This document shows, one piece after another, positions 33,642 to 42,900 of a DNA stretch of 63,113 nucleotides (the first letter of the stretch is position 1; every line of letters begins with the position of its first letter). The notes beneath the pieces were generated by a model that did not search any database, was not told where the DNA came from, and saw only the letters and a list, made by a program, of their open reading frames with translations. The position numbers and the translations under genes are program-made. Origin of the DNA: CAYPEK01 sp964409645 (lineage in GTDB: Bacteria; UBP15; UBA6099); the NCBI GenBank assembly GCA_964409645.1, contig CAYPEK010000010.1, positions 1 through 63,113 on the forward strand, read 5' to 3'.

Positions 33642-35204
33642 TCAGACCGATTTGTTTACGTAGTCTTCGAGCATATAAATCTTGTGATTGACGAATGTGT
33701 CGAACACTTTCTTGTCCAGCCTGCCGGTGTTCACTTCGTCTTCGAGAATCTTCAGCGAGCGCTCCACGGGGATCGCCGGTTTGTACGGCCTGTCCTGCGC
33801 CGTCAGTGCGTCGTAGATATCCACGAGCGCGAGTATCTTCGACTGAAGCGGAAGCTCCGGTCCTTCCTTGATTCCCTTCGGATATCCGGAACCGTCCATC
33901 TTCTCGTGGTGCTTCGCGGCAATTTCAGGGACCTGCCTCAGTCTTTTTGTGAACGGTATCTGGCTGAGGATTTTATACGTGCTGTCCACGTGCGAGTTCA
34001 TGTTGACGCGTTCCTGATTCGTCAGATTGCCGCGCGAAACTTTAAGCGCTTCCGCCTCGTGCGGAGTCAGATAACAGTGTTCCGCGCCTTTTTCGTCCTT
34101 GTAAATTTTGTTTGCAATACCGTCGATCCGCGCCTGATCCTCGGGACTTACGAATCCGGCTTTATTCACCTTTTCGATGAACGCGAAATCCGCCTCGATC
34201 TCGTTTTTCTCGTTTTCAAGGCATTCGCGCGCTTCTTTCAGAAGTTCGTCTCCGTTTTGTTTTTCGGAGTCCAGCATTTTTCGGAAGCATTCAACCTCAG
34301 CCGCGAGCCGGATGCAGCCGAACCGCTCACGGATTATTCCCAGTTCGCCGGGGTAGAGCCGGTGCTCTTTTGTAAGAATATGCTCACGCACGCCGATCTT
34401 CCCCACGTCGTGCAGCCACGCCGCGAACTCGAGCTCTTTCAACTGCTCCTCTGTGAAAATCTTCATCGCGCGCGCCGTCGATACCGCATACATCGCAACG
34501 CGCCTCGAATGACCGGCCGTCGCGGGGTCCCGTTCGTCGATTGCGCTTGCGGAATATCTCACGAACGCGTTGAGCAGGTCCGCGACTTCCTTGTACAGTT
34601 GCGCATTGTCAATCGCCACCGCCGCCTGCGACGCGAGCGACGTCAGTATCCGCTTGTCGCGCTCGGAGAACATTATCACTTCGCCGTCGATCTTCTTGTT
34701 TATGAGTTGCATCACCCCGGTCTTCTCGCCGGCGTGGTTCACCATCGGCACGGTGAGCACGCTTTGCGTCCTGTAACCGGTTTTTTCGTCTATCGCTTTG
34801 TTGAAGCTGTACGGCAGGGCTTTGGGAATGTGGTACACATCTTTCAGATTCAAGGCTTTGCTCGTCAGCGCCACATAACCCGCTATGCTTTTTTCATTGA
34901 TTGGAATTCTGATTTCCTTGAGAAAATCCATATCGACAACATGGAAATAAAGCTCGTTCTTCTCCTGATCGACGAGATACAGCGTTCCCTTTTCAGCGTG
35001 GAGGAGGCCTTTTGCTTCTTCGATGATTCGGGAGAGCAGCGAGAACAGGTCCATTTCGGAGCTGATCGCAACCCCGACCTCGAGCAGTTTCTCGGTCAGA
35101 GTCTGCAACTCTTTAAGCTCGTTAAACTTCTGCTTGAGCTTAACGGTTTTCTCCGGCTTTAAATCCGTTGTTTTATTCGGCATCTTCCCGTTCGGCGGCG
35201 TCAT
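33642..35204 (-). CDS. GAF domain plus HD-GYP domain protein (cyclic-di-GMP phosphodiesterase type)
   Basis: The 520-residue cytosolic protein has a leading coiled helix (about 20-45), a GAF sensor domain (about 50-205, ending ASQAAVAIDNAQLYKEV) and an HD-GYP domain. The HD pair is in LHDVGKIG (H265, D266) and the GYP motif is in HHEKMDGSGYP (432-442). The stretch between them is about 100 residues longer than in the classic domain, carrying RERFGCIRLAAEVECFRKML. This long-insert variant exists in other anaerobes with GAF-HD-GYP proteins. It probably hydrolyses c-di-GMP or a related dinucleotide in response to a GAF ligand. An alternative start is the ATG at 35183. Confidence 0.88.
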   Translation of the reverse strand: MTPPNGKMPNKTTDLKPEKTVKLKQKFNELKELQTLTEKLLEVGVAISSEMDLFSLLSRIIEEAKGLLHAEKGTLYLVDQEKNELYFHVVDMDFLKEIRIPINEKSIAGYVALTSKALNLKDVYHIPKALPYSFNKAIDEKTGYRTQSVLTVPMVNHAGEKTGVMQLINKKIDGEVIMFSERDKRILTSLASQAAVAIDNAQLYKEVADLLNAFVRYSASAIDERDPATAGHSRRVAMYAVSTARAMKIFTEEQLKELEFAAWLHDVGKIGVREHILTKEHRLYPGELGIIRERFGCIRLAAEVECFRKMLDSEKQNGDELLKEARECLENEKNEIEADFAFIEKVNKAGFVSPEDQARIDGIANKIYKDEKGAEHCYLTPHEAEALKVSRGNLTNQERVNMNSHVDSTYKILSQIPFTKRLRQVPEIAAKHHEKMDGSGYPKGIKEGPELPLQSKILALVDIYDALTAQDRPYKPAIPVERSLKILEDEVNTGRLDKKVFDTFVNHKIYMLEDYVNKSV

Positions 35205-35318
35205 TATTATCTCATAATGTTATATCATCGGACAAAAATAAACAAACACCGAAAACACGGTTTCCATATTCGTTTTGTGCTTTTGATCGAAAGGATGATT
35301 ATGCTGTAATGTCAGGGC

Positions 35319-35810
35319 CTACAGTTCGATCAAAACCGCTTTTTCGTTACAGTTCGAAAACCTGACGCACTTCACACAGTCAACCCAGATTTTCTTGGGC
35401 AGTTTTTCCATCTCCACATCCTTAAAGCCCATCGCATGAAAGAAATCGACCTGATATGTGAGCGCGAACACCTTCGGGATACCGAGCACGCCTGCGTCAT
35501 CGAGCAGTTTTTTCACGATCTTAGCGCCGTAGCCTTTCCGCCGGTTCCTCGGCGAAACCGCGAGCGACTTCACCTCCGCAAGGTCGTTCCAGCAGATATG
35601 AAGCGCGCCGCATCCAACTACTTTTTTCTTCGACTCGATAACCACGAAGTCTCTTATATTCTCATAAATTTCATTCAGAGAACGCGCGAGAATCTGATCT
35701 TTCTTCGCGTAGTAGAGGATCAGCGACTGAATTTCCGGCGCGTCTTTTACGGCCGCTCTTCTCAGCTTGATGTTGTTACTCGGTGTCTTTTTCTTCGGCG
35801 CTGCTGTCAT
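35319..35810 (-). CDS. argA: Short-form N-acetylglutamate synthase (GNAT family)
   Basis: The 163-residue GNAT acetyltransferase has the acetyl-CoA-binding core SLAVSPRNRRKGYGAKIVKKL. The C-terminal signature KLPKKIWVDCVKC with a further SNCNE is typical of the short NAGS found in bacteria that lack the kinase-fused form. It would make N-acetylglutamate for arginine synthesis. No other arg biosynthesis gene is near. The ATG at 35810 overlaps the upstream gene by 35 nt. Its AAGGAAG lies very close to the ATG, so translational coupling probably helps initiation. Confidence 0.78.
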   Translation of the reverse strand: MTAAPKKKTPSNNIKLRRAAVKDAPEIQSLILYYAKKDQILARSLNEIYENIRDFVVIESKKKVVGCGALHICWNDLAEVKSLAVSPRNRRKGYGAKIVKKLLDDAGVLGIPKVFALTYQVDFFHAMGFKDVEMEKLPKKIWVDCVKCVRFSNCNEKAVLIEL

Positions 35811-36633
35811 CTTCCTTTTTAATCTCCGTTTTTTTTGGAACCGTCGGGGCCTCCGGCGGCTTCGGTTTCTTTATTTCAGACTCCTTAATCGTGCTTTTTT
35901 TCTTGAATCTGTCAAGCCCTAAAAACGAAGACGGATCGAACGGCGGCATCTTGCCTCCCGCCCGGCTCTGGTACATCGTGAACATCTGGTCGATTACGAG
36001 GTTGACCGCCCTGTTCATCGCGGCGTCCGCGTCGGATTCTATCGCGCGAAATCCCGCTCCTTTTTTGTATGCGCCGTATATGAGGCTGCCTTTCGACGAC
36101 TCGAAATCGATGTCCTTGCTCACCCGGCCGGGGATGTCCTTTATGTACTGGCTGCCGTCGTAGATGAAATCGAACCGCTTGAAGTTATCCTCGAAATCCT
36201 GATCGAAAAATATGCGGTGGCCTTCGATCTCGAATGCCTTGAAGGTGCTACCTTCCGGGAAGGGTTCCATCAGGTCGAGCGCCGCCTTCATGAACATCCC
36301 GATTTCGCCCGCCTGTGCCGCCGCGTTCGAGTTCTTATCGAGAAAAAACTTGATACGCTGCAAGTGATACACGTATCGCTCGAAACCTTTCGACCTGAGA
36401 GCGCCGACGGAGAACTCGTTGATCTGTTCCGAGAGTTCTTTTTCGGATTGTATTCCCTCGATGAACGATTTCATGTTCTTTTTTATCATGTCGCGGATCG
36501 ACGGCGGCAGGTAGTCCACAGCCTCCGTCGCCGCTTTTACGTGAACCGCGTCCGTCCATGCGCGCGCGATACCCGGGCATGCCGTGAAAATGACAAGCAA
36601 AGAAAAAGCAAAGTAAAGGTATCGCTTAAGCAT
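35776..36633 (-). CDS. Secreted zinc phospholipase C/S1-P1-like protein
   Basis: The 285-residue exported protein has a signal peptide ending ACPGIARA, followed immediately by WTDAVHVKAATEAVDYLP. In the zinc phospholipase C and S1/P1 nuclease superfamily a tryptophan exposed by signal cleavage and nearby His/Asp residues bind the zinc cluster, so this start is suggestive. Further histidines (YHLQRIKFFLD, FEIEGHRIFFD) could complete the site, but the match is weak and I cannot confirm the fold. The C-terminal 60 residues are a Lys/Pro/Glu-rich tail. It overlaps the NAGS gene and follows hspR by 6 nt. Confidence 0.55.
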   Translation of the reverse strand: MLKRYLYFAFSLLVIFTACPGIARAWTDAVHVKAATEAVDYLPPSIRDMIKKNMKSFIEGIQSEKELSEQINEFSVGALRSKGFERYVYHLQRIKFFLDKNSNAAAQAGEIGMFMKAALDLMEPFPEGSTFKAFEIEGHRIFFDQDFEDNFKRFDFIYDGSQYIKDIPGRVSKDIDFESSKGSLIYGAYKKGAGFRAIESDADAAMNRAVNLVIDQMFTMYQSRAGGKMPPFDPSSFLGLDRFKKKSTIKESEIKKPKPPEAPTVPKKTEIKKEDDSSAEEKDTE

Positions 36634-36639
36634 TTGTTC

Positions 36640-36933
36640 TCAGGGTCTTTGTGTGATCTCTCCGGATTTCTCCCGGAGTTCTCTTATTTCTCTCTGGAGG
36701 CTGATGATGATCCTGACTCCGGCGAGGTTCACGCCTTCCTCCCGCGTGAGTCGCCGTATCTCCTTCACCGTGTCCAGATCGCGCAGTGAATAAAGTCTGT
36801 TGTTCGCATCCGTGCGCTGTGGCTCGAGCAGTCCTTCACGCTCGTACAGCCGCAGTGTCTGCGGGTGCACGTTGAGAAGGTCCGCCGCGACGGAAATTAT
36901 ATAAACAGGTTCGTCGTATCCGTGAAGTTCCAT
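36640..36933 (-). CDS. hspR: MerR-family regulator HspR
   Basis: The 97-residue regulator has an N-terminal MerR helix-turn-helix: PVYIISVAADLLNVHPQTLRLYEREGLLEP (about 9-38), RLYSLRDLDTVKEIRRLTRE, then EEGVNLAGVRIIISLQREI. The ISVAA...HPQTLR and GVNLAG segments are diagnostic of HspR, the repressor of dnaK/clpB-type heat-shock operons. No chaperone gene is in the window, so it must act elsewhere. It is followed after 6 nt by the PLC-like secreted protein, so that gene may be in the same transcript. Confidence 0.88.
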   Translation of the reverse strand: MELHGYDEPVYIISVAADLLNVHPQTLRLYEREGLLEPQRTDANNRLYSLRDLDTVKEIRRLTREEGVNLAGVRIIISLQREIRELREKSGEITQRP

Positions 36934-36954
36934 TTCGGGGGGAAATGCCTCGGT

Positions 36955-37167
36955 CTATCCGCTGGTTAAGTGTTTAACGAGCGGCACGCCCCACTTGAAC
37001 ACCCACACCCATATCAGGACGATCAGCCCGATGCCGACGACTGACAATATAATCATTTTGAAGTCGTCGCCTTTGGAATCTTCAGGCGAAAGAGGCGTCT
37101 CGTGAATCAGCCCGCACTGCTCGCAAACTTTACGATCTTTCAGTTCTTCTTCGTTTTTGTTCGGCAT
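36955..37167 (-). CDS. Small single-pass membrane protein with one CxxC
   Basis: The 70-residue protein has a charged N-terminus with VCEQCGLIHETPL (C15, C18), half of a zinc-ribbon-like motif. One transmembrane helix follows (about 39-60, IILSVVGIGLIVLIWVWVF), then a short positively charged tail. I do not recognise a family. It lies 21 nt upstream of hspR on the same strand, so it is probably the first gene of that short unit. Confidence 0.6.
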   Translation of the reverse strand: MPNKNEEELKDRKVCEQCGLIHETPLSPEDSKGDDFKMIILSVVGIGLIVLIWVWVFKWGVPLVKHLTSG

Positions 37168-37329
37168 CGCCGGCTCGCTTCTTTAAATATATTGTATAAT
37201 AATAATACACGAACCGAACGCGGGTTTTCAACGGCAGCCGGAAATCTTCGGCGAATTAATTTATCTTTATTGATTTGGTTATCTAAATATTTGAATTTAA
37301 CGGCAACAAAAAAGCCGTCAAAAAGGAAT

Positions 37330-37349
37330 ATACGGCAATATTGCCGTAT
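37330..37349. promoter_or_regulatory. Perfect 20-bp palindrome upstream of the hdr cluster
   Basis: ATACGGCAATATTGCCGTAT is an exact 20-bp inverted repeat. It is centred about 110 nt before the hdrC start and followed by five T. It could be an operator for the redox cluster or a short terminator. It also faces the divergent small-protein/hspR unit. Confidence 0.55.
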
Positions 37350-37387
37350 TTTTGTCATTAAAACGGTAATATATTTTGTGATATAAC

Positions 37388-37415
37388 TTTAAATCGCAAC
37401 TAATCCTTTTATAAT
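37388..37415 (+). promoter_or_regulatory. Candidate promoter of the hdr-nuo-met cluster
   Basis: TTTAAA (37388-37393), a 16-nt spacer and a perfect TATAAT (37410-37415), 33 nt before the hdrC start codon. The -10 is strong and the -35 weak. Confidence 0.45.
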
Positions 37416-37448
37416 ACGGGGGATTGGCAACAGAACGGGAGAAATGTT

Positions 37449-38021
37449 TTGTCTGATAGTAAATTATATGAATCCGGCATAGTGAATGCTGATGCCGACC
37501 CGGGGTTCCGAGGCAAGCTGGAGGAGCGCGGGGTACGCAATCTTAACCGCTGCATGCAGTGCATGAAATGCGGTGTGGGTTGTCCGATTGCTTATGCGAT
37601 GGATTACAACCCGACTCAGATAATCCGCATGGCGATTCTCGGACTGAAAGAGGAAGTTCTGTCCAGCCATACCATCTGGTTGTGCTCGGCGTGCGAGACA
37701 TGCACGACGCGCTGCCCGATGGAAATCGACGTCGCCGGCGTGATGGACGCGATAAAAGAAATTGCCGTCGAAGAAGGGTACAAATCGCCCGAGCCGAACA
37801 CGAAAACGTTCCATGATACATTCATCGGGGTGGTCCGGGCGCGCGGCCGAACGAACGAGCCGATGCTGTTCGGTCATTACAAGCTGCGCACCAAAACATA
37901 TTTCGATGATATGGAACTCGGTAAAGAGATGATGCTGAAGAGAAAGATCAAGTATTCGTTCAAAGCGAAAGGCAACCGCGAAGTGCGGAGGATAATAGAT
38001 AAGTTGAGGCCGAAGAAATGA
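37449..38021 (+). CDS. hdrC: HdrC-like iron-sulfur protein
   Basis: The 190-residue protein has two ferredoxin-type [4Fe-4S] motifs: CMQCMKCGVGCP (C35, C38, C41, C45) and CSACETCTTRCP (C79, C82, C85, C89). In Hdr complexes HdrC passes electrons between HdrA and HdrB. The start is probably TTG 37449, preceded by GGGAG; no in-frame ATG is suitable. It overlaps hdrB by ATGA (4 nt), so the two are tightly coupled. Confidence 0.9.
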   Translation: MSDSKLYESGIVNADADPGFRGKLEERGVRNLNRCMQCMKCGVGCPIAYAMDYNPTQIIRMAILGLKEEVLSSHTIWLCSACETCTTRCPMEIDVAGVMDAIKEIAVEEGYKSPEPNTKTFHDTFIGVVRARGRTNEPMLFGHYKLRTKTYFDDMELGKEMMLKRKIKYSFKAKGNREVRRIIDKLRPKK

Positions 38022-38887
38022 GCGGGACAGCGGTCGGGACCAAAAAATTCGCATATTTTCCGGGTTGCTCGCTGAAGTCGTCCGCGGCGGAGTACGACCA
38101 CTCGACACGGGTCGTATTCGGCCGCCTCGGGATCGATCTCGAAGAACTTGACGGCTGGACGTGCTGCGGGGCGAGTTCGGCGCACACGATCAGCCGCGAT
38201 CTCGCGATTGCATTGCCGTTGCGCAACCTTGCGCTGGCCGAGCCCGCGGGGCTGGATGTCATGACTCCGTGCGCGAGCTGCTTCAACCGCCTGAAGGTGG
38301 CTGAGAGCACGGTGCTCGAGGACCCGGCGGCCAAGAAGCGAATGGAAGAAGTGCTCGAACGTCAATACAACGGCGGGGTAAAAGTAATCAGCATCCTCGA
38401 CCTGCTCGACGAGCACATCGGGCTCGATACGGTGAAGAAGAATATGGTAAAAAGCCTTTCGGGGCTGAAAATAGTTTCGTATTACGGATGCCTGATGGTG
38501 CGGCCGCCGAAGAAGGTGAAGGCGCAGGACCCGGACAACCCGACGTCGCTCGACGACTTGATGGGCGCGCTTGGCGCGGAGCCGAAATTCTGGGCGTACA
38601 AAACCGATTGCTGCGGCGCGGGGCACGCGATGGCGCGCTCGGATATTGTCACGACGCTGGTCGGCAAGCTGCACGATATGGCGCGCGAGGCGGGCGCGGA
38701 CGCGATCGTAACGGCGTGTTCGATGTGTCACGCGAATGTGGATATGAGGCAGGGCGCGGACCCGCTGCCGGTGTTCTATTTCACCGAACTTATGGCGCTC
38801 GCGATGGGACTGCCCGAGGTGAACGGATGGCTTTTAAAGCATCTTGTGTCGCCGATGCCGCTGCTGCAGAAGCTTAATTTGCTTTAA
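38018..38887 (+). CDS. hdrB: HdrB-like protein with two CCG domains
   Basis: The 289-residue protein has two complete cysteine-rich CCG motifs: C17, C49-C50, C85, C88 and C158, C198-C199, C234, C237. Each can hold a noncubane [4Fe-4S] cluster, as in methanogen HdrB, which reduces the CoM-S-S-CoB disulfide. Bacteria lack that substrate. In acetogen MetFV-HdrABC-MvhD complexes HdrB instead links to the C1 enzymes, and the downstream metVF genes suggest the same here. Confidence 0.92.
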   Translation: MSGTAVGTKKFAYFPGCSLKSSAAEYDHSTRVVFGRLGIDLEELDGWTCCGASSAHTISRDLAIALPLRNLALAEPAGLDVMTPCASCFNRLKVAESTVLEDPAAKKRMEEVLERQYNGGVKVISILDLLDEHIGLDTVKKNMVKSLSGLKIVSYYGCLMVRPPKKVKAQDPDNPTSLDDLMGALGAEPKFWAYKTDCCGAGHAMARSDIVTTLVGKLHDMAREAGADAIVTACSMCHANVDMRQGADPLPVFYFTELMALAMGLPEVNGWLLKHLVSPMPLLQKLNLL

Positions 38888-38964
38888 TAATATTTAATGA
38901 TTTCAGAAGTTCGCCTCCGCAGCCGACGGGGAGGGTGTTAAAGATTGAGACTGGAAGGTTTGAA

Positions 38965-39912
38965 ATGAGCGACAGCGAAAACCAAAAGGGTTCCGGAGAG
39001 GGAGCGCAGGCGCCCGCCGGAAACGGGAAGGTCGGCGTGGTCTTGGTCGTGGGCGGCGGTATCGCCGCGATGCAGGCGGCGCTCGATCTCGGGGACAGCG
39101 GCTATCAGGTTCACATGGTTACGAATCAGCCGAGCATCGGCGGCAACATGGTGAAGCTCGACAAGACGTTTCCGACAAACGACTGCTCGATGTGCATAGT
39201 GTCGCCGAAACTGGTGACAGTCGGCAACCACCCTAACATAAACATTATCACGATGGGCGACATAGAGGAGTTTTCGGGTAAGCCCGGGAACTTTAAGGTT
39301 GTGGTGAGGAAAGAAGCGCGGTATGTGGACGAGAGCAAATGCACCGGCTGCGGGGAATGCGTTGAGAGATGTCCGATTCAGTACAAGCCGGTGGACCCGC
39401 GCGGAACCGAGCCGCCGATCGATCTGAAACCGGAGCAGATCGCGGTGATAGACAAAGCGATCGACCGTCACAGGCACGAGCGCGGCCCGCTGATCGCGGT
39501 GCTTCAGGACATCAACTCGGCGTTCGGATACATTCCGCCGGAGTCGTTGCGTTATGTCAGCAGGCAGTTGATGATACCGCTCGCGAAGGTTTACCATGTC
39601 GCGACTTTCTACACGGTTTTCAGCCTCGAACCGCGCGGCGAACACGTGATAAAGGTCTGCATGGGGACCGCGTGTCATGTGAGGGGTGCGCCGAGGATTC
39701 TCGACGCGCTCGAAAACAGGCTCGAAATCAAGGCCGGGCATACGACGCAGGACATGAAGTTCACGCTCGAAACGGTGAACTGTCTCGGCTCGTGCGCGAT
39801 GGGGCCGGCTGTTGTTGTGGACGGCAAATTCGTGACGCTGAAGTTGAGCGGGATAGACAAGATGATTAAGCGCTTGGCGGAGGCGGAGCCTGCCGCGGCG
39901 GCGGAGCGATGA
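38965..39912 (+). CDS. Fusion: N-terminal part of HdrA + NuoE
   Basis: The 315-residue fusion begins with the first part of an HdrA (about 22-140): the FAD-binding Rossmann loop VVLVVGGGIAAMQAALDLG, the HdrA-typical DKTFPTNDCSMCIVSPKL (C74, C77), and a ferredoxin motif CTGCGECVERCP (C126-C136). There HdrA stops abruptly. Residues about 152-305 are a NuoE-type [2Fe-2S] thioredoxin-fold domain with C232, C237, C273 and C277. The missing remainder of HdrA reappears in the 43065-46370 protein. The ATG at 38965, with GGAAGG at 7 nt, was preferred over GTG 38935. Confidence 0.88.
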   Translation: MSDSENQKGSGEGAQAPAGNGKVGVVLVVGGGIAAMQAALDLGDSGYQVHMVTNQPSIGGNMVKLDKTFPTNDCSMCIVSPKLVTVGNHPNINIITMGDIEEFSGKPGNFKVVVRKEARYVDESKCTGCGECVERCPIQYKPVDPRGTEPPIDLKPEQIAVIDKAIDRHRHERGPLIAVLQDINSAFGYIPPESLRYVSRQLMIPLAKVYHVATFYTVFSLEPRGEHVIKVCMGTACHVRGAPRILDALENRLEIKAGHTTQDMKFTLETVNCLGSCAMGPAVVVDGKFVTLKLSGIDKMIKRLAEAEPAAAAER

Positions 39913-39928
39913 GGAACCGGAAGGCCTA

Positions 39929-42900
39929 ATGAAAAAGCTATCGTCATTTGAAGATATAGAAAATCTCAGGAACGAGCTGTCGCGGGAAAAGCCCGCGGTC
40001 ACGATACTGGTTTCGCGCGGCACGTGCGGCAGGTCGCGCGGCGCGGACGAACTGGTCGCCGCCCTCGAATCGGCGGTGGCGAAGGTCGATCCGTCGCGGA
40101 AAGTCAGCCTGACAGTTACAGGCTGCCTCGGCTACTGCGACCGGGAGCCGATTGTCATCGTGCGGCCGTATGGCTTCATTTACGCGCAGCCGACCGCCGA
40201 GGATGTGGACGAGATTATCAGCCGCACCGTAATGAATGGCGAACCGGTCGAGCGGCTGTTCATGGATGACGGCAGAACGGGCGAAAAAATCCGCACCGAG
40301 GACATGATTCCGTTCTACAGGAATCAGGAGCGCATTCTTCTCGGCGCGAACTTCATGATAGATCCGTCGAGCATCGAGGATTACGTCCGGATCGGAGGGT
40401 ACGCCGGTCTTGCAAAAGCGATGTCCGGTATGTCGCCGGAGCAGGTGATAGACGAGGTTCTGAAGGCCGGTCTGCGCGGCCGTGGCGGCGCGGGATTCCC
40501 GACGGGCACTAAATGGGGGCTCGCGAGGAAAGCCGAAGGTGAGTGCAAGTACGTGATCTGCAATGCCGACGAGGGCGACCCCGGCGCTTACGCCAACCGC
40601 GGTTTGCTGGAAGGCAACCCGCACAGCATGGTCGAGGGAATGATAATCGGGGCGTACGCAATCGGCGCTTCGGAAGGATATGTTTACATCAGGGCCGAGT
40701 ATCCGCTGGCTGTCGAGCTCGTCACCAAGGCGATCGAAGATGCAAGAGCGGCGGGGCTGCTCGGCTCGAACATACTGGGTTCGGGATTCAGCTTCGACAT
40801 TAAGATATCGCAGGGCGGCGGCGCTTTCGTGTGCGGCGAGGAAACCGCGCTGATGCGCTCGATTGAGGGGCTCGCCGGAGAGCCGCGGCCGCGGCCGCCG
40901 TATCCGGCCAACAAGGGCCTCTGGGAGATGCCGACCGTCCTCAACAATGTTGAGACGTGGGCGAACGTGCCGCACATAATCGTGCGCGGCGCGGAATGGT
41001 TCGCCGGGATAGGCTCAGCGGGCAGCAAGGGCACGAAAATTTTCTCGCTCGTCGGAAAGGTTAACAACACCGGCCTCGTCGAGGTGCCGATGGGCATCAC
41101 GTTGAGGGAAATCGTTTACGGCATCGGCGGCGGCGTCCCGAAGGGCAAGAAGCTGAAGGCGGTCCAGACCGGCGGCCCGTCGGGTGGTTGCATCCCTGAG
41201 AGCCTGCTCGACATGCCCGTGGATTACGACGAGCTCAAGAAGGCCGGCGCGATCATGGGCTCCGGCGGCATGATCGTGCTCGACGAGGACACCTGCATGG
41301 TGGACTTCGCGCGGTTCTTCGTGAACTTCCTCGTTGACGAGTCGTGCGGGAAATGCACGCCGTGCCGCGAGGGCCTGCTGCAGATGCAGCGGATCCTGAC
41401 CGACATCTGCGAGGGAAACGCGACACTCGACGACCTCGATCTGCTGAGGGAACTCGCGGCGATGATGCAGGAGGCTTCGCTCTGCGCGCTGGGGCAGACG
41501 GCCGCGAACCCGGTGCTTTCCACGCTGCGTTATTTCGAGGACGAATACTTATCGCATATTGAAGATAAAAAATGCAAGGCGGCGACGTGCAAGAAACTCG
41601 TGTTCACGCCCTGCCACCATACGTGCCCGGCGGAGACGGATGCGGAAGGCTATATATTGCTGATCGGCGAAAAGCGGTTCGACGAGGCGGCGGCGGTTGT
41701 CATGGAGACGAATCCGCTGCCGGGTACGCTCGGCCGCGTGTGTTACCATCCGTGCGAAAAGCGATGCCGCCGAGGCGACGTGGACGAGCCGATAGCGATC
41801 TGCGCGCTGAAACGCTTCGCGGGCGACAACAGCGATTTCGATAAAGTTAAGAGCTATCTGCCTGTTATCGACACGCTCCCGCAAAAGGGTTCTCGCGTGG
41901 CGATAGTCGGTTCCGGCCCGGCGGGGCTGACGGCGGCCTATTATCTCGCGCGGCTTGGTTACAAGCCGGTTGTTTTTGAGGCGCTGAATGTCACCGGCGG
42001 AATGCTGCGGGTCGGAATCCCGGACTACAGGCTTCCGCAGGATGTTCTGGATAAGGAAATAGAGAGAATCAAGAGTTTCGGCGTGGAGATCAAAACGGGT
42101 GTCCGTTTTGGTCAGGATGTGAAATTCGAAACTCTCACGAAAGATGGATATAAAGCGTTGCTGATTGCCACCGGCGCGCACGGCGATATGAGGCTCGGAG
42201 TGCCCGGCGAAGAACTCGCAGGCGTATTCTCCGGGGTGAAATACCTCCGGGAATTGAACCTCGGCAATGCGCCGGAACTGGGTGGAAAAACGCTCGTGAT
42301 CGGTGGCGGCAACGTGGCGATAGATGCCGCCCGCAGCGCTTTGCGAAGCGGATGCGGGGACGTTACGATCGTTTACCGCAGGACGCGGAACGAGATGCCC
42401 GCGAGCCCGTGGGAAATAGACGAAGCCGAAAAGGAAGGAATCAAATTCGAGTTCCTCACCGCGCCGGAAAGCGTTACGGGCGATTCGAAAGTGAACGGAC
42501 TTAAGTGCATAAGAATGAAACTCGGTGCGGCGGACGAGAGCGGCCGGCGCAGGCCGGTTCCTGTCGAAGGCTCCGAATTCACAATCGGCTGCGAATCAGT
42601 TATCGCCGCGATCGGGCAGGCGCAGGACCTGAAATTCGAGCCCGAAGAAGGTGTGAACGCGAACCGCAATGGCACAATAACTGCGGACGAAAAATATTCG
42701 ACATCGCGCGCCGGTGTGTTCGCGTGCGGCGACGCCGTCACCGGCCCGGAATCGGCGATAGCGGCAATCGCGGCGGGACGCGGCGCGGCGGCGGCGATCC
42801 ACGAGTTCTGCGGTGGAAAAACGGAGGACTTCGATCTTCTGAAAGCGAAGGTGAGCATCGAAAGAAAGCGGCCGGAGCTTGAAGAGGGCGAAAAGAAACG

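Noticed and set aside
34400..34680. The long insert between HD and GYP motifs as a new domain
   Set aside because: This long-insert GAF-HD-GYP variant is, to my knowledge, already found in other anaerobes, so it is not novel.
33582..35162. A 526-codon open frame on the plus strand opposite the GAF/HD-GYP gene
   Set aside because: It mirrors a confident gene; the composition is an antisense artefact rich in Arg, Phe and Val.
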